NCBI GenBank assembly: GCA_025966175.1
Contig: JAOPVN010000581.1
Span: 1 to 5,245 of the forward strand
Reading direction: 5' to 3'
Origin: Modestobacter sp.
GTDB taxonomy: Bacteria > Actinomycetota > Actinomycetes > Mycobacteriales > Geodermatophilaceae
DNA length: 5,245 nt
The notes beneath the pieces were generated by a model, which was given only the letters and a program-made list of their open reading frames with translations, had not been told where the DNA came from and made no database searches. Below are positions 1 to 4,733 of this stretch, one piece after another. The position numbers and the translations under genes were made by a program. Every line of letters begins with the position of its first letter. The stretch's first letter is position 1.

Positions 1-49
1 TGGTCGTGAGCAGGCGGTCGGCCGACGTGACGTCGATGTCGGTCGCCAT
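1..49 (-). CDS. 5' end of a gene running off the left edge; probable nitroreductase family
   Basis: On the minus strand an ATG at 49-47 opens a frame that stays open to the window edge and encodes MATDIDVTSADRLLTT. It begins one base after the TGA (53-51) of the DUF2889 gene, so the two are probably co-transcribed and translationally coupled. There is no strong separate Shine-Dalgarno. The 'DRLLTT' ending resembles the opening of actinobacterial nitroreductases (FMN-dependent NAD(P)H oxidoreductases), where a 'LLTTTRSVR'-like stretch leads into the first FMN-contacting residues. With only 16 residues visible, the product call is a guess from pattern memory. The existence of a start here is better supported than its identity. 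Confidence 0.4.
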   Translation of the reverse strand, partial: MATDIDVTSADRLLTT

Positions 50-50
50 C

Positions 51-1094
51 TCAGGCCGCCTGCTCGGCGCGCACGAGCTCGGCGGCGAGGACGGGCCCCA
101 CGGCGAGTGCGCGCAGCGCGTCGTTGAGGTGCGTGCAGCCGTCGGTGCTGACGACCAGCTCCAGGACGCGATGGCGCAGCGTCGCCATGGGTTCCCCGAC
201 CAGCAGGTCGACGTTCGAGGCGGCCGAGGGGCAGGTCTGGAAGGGCAGCACCCGCGGGTCGGCGGTGAGCGCGGTCAGCTGCTGGGAGCTCCGGTCCACC
301 CGTGCGTGCAGGCCGTACTCGTGGACGACGGTCTCCACGCCCTCCGGGCTCCACATGCTGTCGCGGAAGACCGAGTCGACCAGCAACTCGGGCCCGTCGA
401 TGACGTCGATCCGGCGGCGACGGCGCAGCATCGCGGAGTCGCCGGGCGGCTCGGGGATCTCGTGCCACGCCAGGGGATCGCTCGGCTCGTCGAGGTCGAG
501 GGCGGGGACCAGGTTGTGCTGGGGGTCCTCTCCGCGGTTCATCCGTTCGATCGGCAGCCCGTCGGGGCGGAAGCCGGCGCAGATGCCGGTCATGTCATAG
601 CCAGGACCGTGGTGGCGGGCGCCCGCGTAGAAGGCGGCCATCTCCGGCCACAGCCGCCAGGCGAACGGCCCGACGAGAGTGATGCCCGGCATGTCGTCCA
701 ACAGGAAGTACGAGAGGGAGCCGGCGGCCATCTCCTCGGGCATCAGGGACTGCAGCTGCCGGCGGAAGCCGCTACCGCCCCGGATCCCGACCAGGCCGTC
801 CAGGTCCTCCCGGCCGGGTGCCGCCGACAGGGAGCGAATCTGGCGGCCAGGGTCGACGACCAGGTCGAGCGAGGCATGCGAGACCGGCTCGGCCCGACCG
901 TCAGTGGTGGTCGCGAGGTCACGGGCCGCCGCGGCGATGTGCATGTCCGTGCCGATGCCGGCCGGCCAGGTCATGTTCCAGTGGCCGGTGCGGCGGATCG
1001 AGCCCAAAGCACGCCTGGGGCTCCCGGATTGAGGGTTCCGCGGGGCAGGGGGGAGAGCGGACAAGAGCGGCAGCAGCCGACGGGGAGCGGTCAT
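51..1094 (-). CDS. DUF2889 domain-containing protein
   Basis: A 347-residue protein of unknown function. It matches the DUF2889 family along its length. A basic N-terminus leads to GSIRRTGHWNM (about residues 31-41), which is typical of the family. Then come LLDDMPG (131-137), GYDMTGICAGF (165-175), RRRRRIDVIDG (224-234), a VDSVFRDSMW block (239-248), VVHEYGLHARVD (256-267), LPFQTCPSAASN (283-294) and the C-terminal signature GCTHLNDALRAL (319-330). No signal peptide or membrane segment is evident, so it is probably cytoplasmic. The start at 1094 is chosen because GGAGG lies four bases upstream; the upstream in-frame ATG at 1145 has no such site. In actinobacteria this family often sits beside catabolic or redox genes, which fits a possible nitroreductase neighbour, but no reaction can be assigned. 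Confidence 0.85.
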   Translation of the reverse strand: MTAPRRLLPLLSALPPAPRNPQSGSPRRALGSIRRTGHWNMTWPAGIGTDMHIAAAARDLATTTDGRAEPVSHASLDLVVDPGRQIRSLSAAPGREDLDGLVGIRGGSGFRRQLQSLMPEEMAAGSLSYFLLDDMPGITLVGPFAWRLWPEMAAFYAGARHHGPGYDMTGICAGFRPDGLPIERMNRGEDPQHNLVPALDLDEPSDPLAWHEIPEPPGDSAMLRRRRRIDVIDGPELLVDSVFRDSMWSPEGVETVVHEYGLHARVDRSSQQLTALTADPRVLPFQTCPSAASNVDLLVGEPMATLRHRVLELVVSTDGCTHLNDALRALAVGPVLAAELVRAEQAA

Positions 1095-1098
1095 GGGT

Positions 1099-1103
1099 CC
1101 TCC
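1099..1103 (-). promoter_or_regulatory. Shine-Dalgarno of the DUF2889 gene
   Basis: The minus strand reads GGAGG, then ACCC, then ATG at 1094-1092. This near-consensus site decides the start of the DUF2889 gene against the in-frame ATG 51 bases further upstream. The spacing of four bases is slightly short. Confidence 0.6.
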
Positions 1104-1174
1104 GAACGCTGCGAGCGGTGGCCGGCAGCCGGGTCGGTTGCCCAACCCAACTTTTTCCTGCAGCCTACGTCAGC

Positions 1175-2050
1175 ATGGCAATTCCGGATGCCCTTTTCCG
1201 GCAGGAGACCACGGCCGGCTGTCCGTCCCGAGAGGGCCGGCCGGCCGAGGACGGCGGTGTGCTTGTCGTGGGCACCGGTCAGTCCGGTGCGCAGATCGCC
1301 GAGGACCTGCACCTGGCCGGCCGGCGGGTGCACCTCGCCGTCGGCAGCGCCCCGCGCATCGCCCGCAGCTACCGCGGCCGCGACATGGTCGACTGGCTGC
1401 ACGACATGGGCCACTACGACATGCCCGTCGAGCAGCACCGGGACGGCGAGGCGGCTCGGATGGGCACCAACCACTACGTCACCGGCAGGGACGGCGGGCA
1501 CGACATCGACCTGCGTCAGTTCGCCCTCGAGGGGATGCAGCTGTACGGGTCGCTCACCGGGGTCTCCGACGGCCGGTTCAGTTTCGCGCCCAACCTCACC
1601 GAACACCTGGACGCCGCGGACCGGGTGAGCGAGAACGCGAAGGACCTCATCGACGCGCACATCGAGCGGGCGGGCATCGACGCACCGGTCGAGCCGCGGT
1701 ACACCCCGGTGTGGGCACCCGACGGCGACCCGACGTCCCTGGACGTCCGCGCCATCGGCAGCGTCGTGTGGGCGATCGGCTTCCGCGCCGACTGGAGCTG
1801 GGTGAAGGTGCCGGTGTTCGACGGCGCCGGCTACCCGACGCACACCCGGGGGGTCACCGCGGCGCCGGGCCTCTACGTGCTCGGCCTGCCCTGGCTGCAC
1901 ACCTGGGGGTCGGGCCGGTTCTCCGGGATCGCCCGGGACGCCGAGTTCGTGGCCGACCGGATCACCGAGCTCGCCGACAGCGGTGCGCCCACCGGCCTCG
2001 GGCGCGCGCTGGCCGTCGCCGCCGCCTCCTCCGCGGCCCGCATGGCGTGA
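1175..2050 (+). CDS. N-terminally truncated MSMEG_0569-family flavin-dependent oxidoreductase (likely pseudogene)
   Basis: The sequence from GGVLVVGTGQSGAQ (residues 27-40) onward is clearly the C-terminal two thirds of a flavin monooxygenase-like enzyme of the Nit1C/nitrogen-starvation cluster. It has the second Rossmann motif GTGQSG (33-38), DMVDWLHDMGHYDMP (70-84), TNHYVTGRDGG (98-108), RYTPVW (175-180), AIGFRADWSW (200-209) and GLYVLGLPWLHTWGSGRFSG (232-251). Full-length relatives are roughly 400 residues and start with an FAD-binding GxGxxG domain. Here about 130-170 residues are missing, and residues 1-26 do not resemble the family. The listed ATG at 1175 is the first in-frame ATG upstream. 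A GTG at 1259 with GAGG eight bases before it is an alternative. Without the first FAD site the product is unlikely to be active, although the remaining frame is undamaged, so the loss is recent or the sequence is chimeric. It overlaps the next gene by four bases. Confidence 0.8.
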   Translation: MAIPDALFRQETTAGCPSREGRPAEDGGVLVVGTGQSGAQIAEDLHLAGRRVHLAVGSAPRIARSYRGRDMVDWLHDMGHYDMPVEQHRDGEAARMGTNHYVTGRDGGHDIDLRQFALEGMQLYGSLTGVSDGRFSFAPNLTEHLDAADRVSENAKDLIDAHIERAGIDAPVEPRYTPVWAPDGDPTSLDVRAIGSVVWAIGFRADWSWVKVPVFDGAGYPTHTRGVTAAPGLYVLGLPWLHTWGSGRFSGIARDAEFVADRITELADSGAPTGLGRALAVAAASSAARMA

Positions 2051-2862
2051 GGATCGCGGCGGTCTCCGCACACTTCGGGCGCGACGTCGAGCAGTGCCTG
2101 GCCAAGATCGAGGGGATCGTCGCCGACGCCCGCGGTCAGGGCGTCCGGCTGCTGGTCTTCCCCGACGCGACGATCGGCGGCTACCTGGGCGACCTGGGCC
2201 GTGGCGACGACACCGGGCTGCCGCCCGCGCTGGACGCCGGCTCCCCGGAGCTGAAGCGGGTCGCCGCGGCAGCCGGGGAGATGGTCGTCTGCGTGGGCTA
2301 CCGGGAGAGCGCCGACGGGCGGCACTACAACAGCGCCGTCTGCGTGACCGGGGACGGCGCACTCGGCCGGCACCGCAAGGTGCACCAGCCGGTCGGCGAG
2401 CTCTCCGCGTACGCCGCCGGCAGCACCTTCACCACCTTCGACACCCCGGTCGGCCGGATCGGCATGCTCATCGACTACGACAAGACCTTCCCGGAGGCCG
2501 CCCGCACGCTGGCCGGCGGCGGTGCCCAGCTGGTCGCCTGCCTCTCGGCGTGGCCGGCCAGCCTGACCAACCGGGCGCCGCGGCTGGTGCAGGACCGCCA
2601 GTCCCGGCTGTTCGACCTCTACGACTGCGCCCGGGCCGCGGAGAACCAGGTCGTCTGGATGTCGGCGAACCAGACCGGCACGATGGGCCGGCTGCGGTTC
2701 CTCGGCCAGTCCAAGGTGGTCGGCCCGGGCGGTGACGTGCTCGCCCGCACCTGGGCCAAGGCCGGGCTCGCGCTGGCCGAGCTCGACGTCCCCGCCGAGA
2801 TCAGCCGCGCCCGGCTGGTGCTGGACCACCTGCGCGAGCTCAAGCCGGAGGCCTATTCATGA
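2047..2862 (+). CDS. Carbon-nitrogen hydrolase (nitrilase-fold) protein of the Nit1C cluster, catalytic residues substituted
   Basis: A 271-residue nitrilase-superfamily protein of normal length for the single-domain family. The GTG start at 2047 overlaps the upstream stop as GTGA, and the stop overlaps the glycosyltransferase start as ATGA. The fold is evident from LLVFPDATIGGYLGD (35-49), GRHRKVHQPVGE (107-118), GRIGMLIDYDKTFPEAAR (136-153), ACLSAWPA (164-171) and ARAAENQVVWMSANQTG (195-211). In active members the triad is Glu-Lys-Cys. The lysine (K111) and the accessory glutamate (E118) are present. The first-strand Glu is Asp (D40), and the nucleophile position in the 'iCYD..FPE' motif is Asp (D143). 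A classical thiol amidase or nitrilase reaction is therefore unlikely. A non-catalytic, binding or altered role is an inference. The clean reading frame argues against decay. This gene is separate from the cluster's true nitrilase. Confidence 0.88.
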   Translation: MRIAAVSAHFGRDVEQCLAKIEGIVADARGQGVRLLVFPDATIGGYLGDLGRGDDTGLPPALDAGSPELKRVAAAAGEMVVCVGYRESADGRHYNSAVCVTGDGALGRHRKVHQPVGELSAYAAGSTFTTFDTPVGRIGMLIDYDKTFPEAARTLAGGGAQLVACLSAWPASLTNRAPRLVQDRQSRLFDLYDCARAAENQVVWMSANQTGTMGRLRFLGQSKVVGPGGDVLARTWAKAGLALAELDVPAEISRARLVLDHLRELKPEAYS

Positions 2863-4007
2863 GGATCGCGCTGCTCACCTACTCGACGAAGCCCCGCGGC
2901 GGCGTGGTGCACACCCTCGCGCTGGCCGAGGCGATGGCCCGGGCCGGGCACGACGTCAGCGTCTGGTCGCTGGGCCGCGGCGGCGATGCCGCCTTCTTCC
3001 GGCCGGTCGACCCTGCGGTCACGCTGCGGCTGGTGCCGTTCCCCGACGTGCCGGGTGAGGACGTCGGCGCGCGCATCCTGCGGTCGATCGAGGTGCTGGG
3101 CAGCGCGTTCCGCAACGACAGCTACGACGTCGTCCACGCCCAGGACTGCATCAGCGCCAACGCCGTCCCCGACTGCGTGCGCACCGTGCACCACCTGGAC
3201 ACCTTCACCACCCCGGCGCTCGCCGCCTGCCACGAGCGGGCGATCGTGCGGCCCCGGGCGCTGGTCTGCGTCTCGGCCGCGGTCGCCACCGAGGTCGCCA
3301 CCGGCTGGGGGCGGCTGGCCACCGTCATCCCCAACGGGGTGGAGGCGGCCCGGTTCGCCGCGGCCGCCGGACCCGAGGGCGCGGCCGGCCGGCGGGCCTG
3401 GCGGGACCGGCTGGGCCGGTACGTGCTCGCCGTCGGCGGCATCGAGCCGCGCAAGGGCACCCGGGACCTGGTCGAGGCGTTCGCGCTCGTCCGCGCCCGC
3501 CGGCCCGAGCTGTCGCTGGTCATCGCCGGTGGGGAGACCCTCTTCGACTACCGCGACTACCGGGCGGAGGTGTTCGCGCGGGCCGCCGAGCTCGGTGTGG
3601 AGCCCGTCGTCCTCGGGCCGGTCGACCACGCCGAGCTGCCGACGCTGGTGGCGGCGGCCGACGTCTTCGCCTTCCCCTCGACCAAGGAGGGGTTCGGGCT
3701 GGCCGCGATGGAGGCCCTCGCCGCCGGGGTGCCGGTGGTGACCCGCGACCTCCCGGTGCTGCGGGAGGTGTTCGGCGGTGCGGCGTCCTTCGCCGCCGAC
3801 CCCGCCGGGATGGCCGAGGCGCTGCTGGCGGATGTGGGGGAGGAGTGCAGGTCAGCGGGTCGGGCGTTGGCGCAGGGCCACAGCTGGGACGCCGCCGCGG
3901 CCGCGCACCTGAGCCGCTACGAGACCCTCGGGGCCGGTGGGGTCAAGGGGACGGGTGTGCCGGGTGGGCGCAACTGGTCATCCGCCCCGCGTTTCGTGAC
4001 TCAGTGA
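2859..4007 (+). CDS. MSMEG_0565-family glycosyltransferase (GT4, GT-B fold)
   Basis: A 382-residue retaining-type glycosyltransferase. The N-terminal acceptor domain starts MRIALLTYSTKPRGG, with the glycine-rich GG loop at 14-15, and includes DVVHAQDCISA (90-100). The link VIPNGVEAARF (156-166) leads to the nucleotide-sugar domain with AVGGIEPRKGTRDLVEAF (191-208), VIAGG (221-225) and PSTKEGFGLAAMEALAAGVPVV (273-294). The last holds the EX7E pair E277/E285, and R198/K199 are the expected phosphate-contacting basics. No signal peptide is seen. It closes the three-gene chain and is co-translated by ATGA overlap. The match to the MSMEG_0565 type rests on sequence feel plus position next to the MSMEG_0569-type gene. 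Donor and acceptor are unknown. The last 25 or so residues (after HLSRYETL, 350-357) look unlike the family and may be an extension from loss of the original stop. Confidence 0.88.
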   Translation: MRIALLTYSTKPRGGVVHTLALAEAMARAGHDVSVWSLGRGGDAAFFRPVDPAVTLRLVPFPDVPGEDVGARILRSIEVLGSAFRNDSYDVVHAQDCISANAVPDCVRTVHHLDTFTTPALAACHERAIVRPRALVCVSAAVATEVATGWGRLATVIPNGVEAARFAAAAGPEGAAGRRAWRDRLGRYVLAVGGIEPRKGTRDLVEAFALVRARRPELSLVIAGGETLFDYRDYRAEVFARAAELGVEPVVLGPVDHAELPTLVAAADVFAFPSTKEGFGLAAMEALAAGVPVVTRDLPVLREVFGGAASFAADPAGMAEALLADVGEECRSAGRALAQGHSWDAAAAAHLSRYETLGAGGVKGTGVPGGRNWSSAPRFVTQ

Positions 4008-4061
4008 CACGGACATGAAACTCCGGTCCTGTCTACTTCCCTCGAACGCCGATGACGACCC

Positions 4062-4090
4062 CCTGCCCGCCGTGGCAGGACGGCGAGGGG
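4062..4090 (+). promoter_or_regulatory. Competing hairpins in the leader of the cysteine-rich gene
   Basis: The order of arms is CCTGCC (4062-4067), CGCCGT (4068-4073), GGCAGG (4074-4079), ACGGCG (4080-4085). The first pairs perfectly with the third and the second with the fourth. Because the arms abut, the two 6-bp hairpins exclude each other. The second hairpin, helped by CCCC (4060-4063) pairing with GGGG (4087-4090), would bury the Shine-Dalgarno GAGGGGA (4085-4091). The first leaves it free. There is no T-tract, so this is not an intrinsic terminator. A role as a translational switch is inferred from base pairing alone. Confidence 0.4.
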
Positions 4091-4091
4091 A
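4085..4091 (+). promoter_or_regulatory. Shine-Dalgarno of the cysteine-rich gene
   Basis: GAGGGGA, with its last base seven bases before the ATG at 4099. It favours that start over the in-frame ATG at 4015, which lacks a convincing site. It lies within the 3' arm of one of the two alternative leader hairpins. Confidence 0.6.
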
Positions 4092-4098
4092 GCACGAC

Positions 4099-4404
4099 AT
4101 GACGTACCGCCAGAAGCCTTCGATCTTCCAGCTGGGCAAGGTCCACGAGAACGGTCCGTCCGTGATCGTGTCGGGCTGGGGGCTGGGCATGTGTGCCTCG
4201 TCGTGCCGCTGTCACCGCAATCCCGATGACGGCCAGCTCGCCCTCGCCGAGGACCAGGCCGGTGGCAGCCTCGGCCTGCTGAGCTTCACCGACACCGGTG
4301 GCTGTGACTGCTGCGAGGCGTGGACCTCCGCCGAGCTCAGCGCCATCCTGCGGGACGTCGCCGCCGTCGAGGCACTCGAGTCCTCGGAGCCTGCTGCCGG
4401 CTGA
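4099..4404 (+). CDS. Small cysteine-rich protein of unknown function
   Basis: A 101-residue, acidic-tailed protein that I do not recognise. Six cysteines fall in two clusters: C32, C36, C38 followed by H39 (MCASSCRCH), and C69, C71, C72 (GGCDCCEAW). A Gly/Val-rich stretch, VIVSGWGLG (22-30), precedes the first cluster, and a helix-like Ala/Glu-rich tail ends the protein. There is no signal peptide. The paired CxxxCxCH and CxCC clusters suggest metal (Zn or Fe-S) or redox chemistry; a modified-peptide precursor is a less likely alternative. It lies 91 bases after the glycosyltransferase stop on the same strand, with its own Shine-Dalgarno and a structured leader, and is followed by a strong terminator. 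It may therefore be an independent unit or the last gene of the operon. Confidence 0.7.
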   Translation: MTYRQKPSIFQLGKVHENGPSVIVSGWGLGMCASSCRCHRNPDDGQLALAEDQAGGSLGLLSFTDTGGCDCCEAWTSAELSAILRDVAAVEALESSEPAAG

Positions 4405-4420
4405 CGCCGCGCTGCTCGAA

Positions 4421-4456
4421 CGAGCCGCCCGCCGGGGGGAACCGGCGGGCGGCTCG
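4421..4456 (+). terminator. Perfect 15-bp terminator hairpin
   Basis: The arm CGAGCCGCCCGCCGG (4421-4435) pairs without mismatch with 4442-4456, leaving a GGGGAA loop. It starts 16 bases after the cysteine-rich gene's stop. Only a short run, GTTTCT, follows, which is common for GC-rich actinobacterial terminators. It should end transcription of the cysteine-rich gene and perhaps of the whole upstream chain. Confidence 0.85.
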
Positions 4457-4482
4457 TCGCGTTTCTGCGCTCCTGTCCGTGC

Positions 4483-4552
4483 TCGCCGCTCGCACCGAGT
4501 GGCGACCTTCGGTGCTCTCGGCAGTCGGCAGACCACCGCAGCTCGCCACTCG
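4483..4552 (+). promoter_or_regulatory. Switch-like inverted repeats upstream of the cell-wall hydrolase gene
   Basis: The segment CGAGTGGCGA (4496-4505) can pair with TCGCCGCTCG just upstream (4483-4492; ten pairs, one G-U, triloop CAC). It can also pair perfectly with TCGCCACTCG downstream (4543-4552; 37-base loop, with GGTG/CACC able to pair inside). The two partners are near-identical copies (11 of 12 bases including the preceding GC) exactly 60 bases apart. The G-U pair makes the first hairpin better in plus-strand RNA than in its complement. It may be part of the leader of the gene at 4734. No known riboswitch consensus is recognised. Confidence 0.4.
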
Positions 4553-4591
4553 ACGAGGGACCCGACGGAACAGGAGTGGTCCGCGTGACCC

Positions 4592-4641
4592 GTGGGACGA
4601 GCGTCCACTGTGGACCGATCGGTCCCGGCGCGCCGCGCGCC
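4592..4641. repeat. Cluster of adjoining palindromes
   Basis: Four dyads overlap or abut. GTGGGAC (4592-4598) faces GTCCAC (4603-4608) with one bulged G. GTCCAC T GTGGAC spans 4603-4615. GGACCGATCGGTCC, a perfect 14-base palindrome, spans 4612-4625. GGCGCGC C GCGCGCC spans 4627-4641. The 14-mer resembles a dimeric-repressor operator in form. The cluster lies about 95-140 bases before the GTG at 4734, where promoter control would be expected, but no clear -10/-35 pair is visible. Confidence 0.45.
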
Positions 4642-4723
4642 ACTTCAGCGTGACGATCTCCCTACCGTCCGTTGAGACGCGCGCGGATTCCGTCGCCCCT
4701 TCCCCGGGCGCGACGTGCGCAGA

Positions 4724-4729
4724 CGGAGG
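4724..4729 (+). promoter_or_regulatory. Shine-Dalgarno deciding the GTG start at 4734
   Basis: CGGAGG followed by CCCA and GTG. It supports a GTG start that places a basic n-region directly before the hydrophobic signal segment. Confidence 0.65.
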
Positions 4730-4733
4730 CCCA

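Larger units (their letters stand above)
4457..4733. other. Intergenic region of 277 bases, rich in inverted repeats
   Basis: It lies between the terminator and the secreted protein gene. No coding frame with a credible start and Shine-Dalgarno was found on either strand, and no tRNA or recognised riboswitch. I looked for the c-di-AMP (ydaO/yuaA) element that often precedes actinobacterial cell-wall hydrolase genes and did not find its conserved segments. The notable contents are the competing hairpins (4483-4552) and the palindrome cluster (4592-4641). Confidence 0.6.

Noticed and set aside
1095..1145. Upstream ATG extension of the DUF2889 gene
   Set aside because: It has no Shine-Dalgarno, and the added residues do not resemble the family. 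The start at 1094 has GGAGG.
1136..1156. GGTTG/CAACC hairpin followed by TTTTT on the plus strand, resembling a small terminator
   Set aside because: The stem is only 4-5 bp with a very short loop, and no plus-strand gene ends before it.
1150..1205. Stretch in another plus frame reading LQPTSAWQFRMP, vaguely like the 'TPNWQCRLP' motif in the missing N-terminal domain of the oxidoreductase
   Set aside because: Only a few residues agree, the codons are unlike the rest of the gene, and the frame differs. It is probably coincidence, though a decayed remnant cannot be excluded.
6..1628. Long open frame on the plus strand opposite the DUF2889 gene and running into the oxidoreductase
   Set aside because: It is a GC-rich shadow frame. 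The translation is low-complexity Arg/Pro/Gly with no family pattern, while the opposite strand encodes clear DUF2889 motifs.
1091..2362. Long minus-strand frame opposite the oxidoreductase and hydrolase genes
   Set aside because: The Arg/Pro-rich translation has no recognisable motif. It is antisense to well-matched plus-strand genes.
4015..4098. N-terminal extension of the cysteine-rich protein from the ATG at 4015
   Set aside because: There is no Shine-Dalgarno before 4015. The extension crosses the structured leader, and the ATG at 4099 has a strong site.
4457..4733. c-di-AMP (ydaO/yuaA) riboswitch before the hydrolase gene
   Set aside because: It was considered because of the gene type, but its conserved segments are not present in the sequence.
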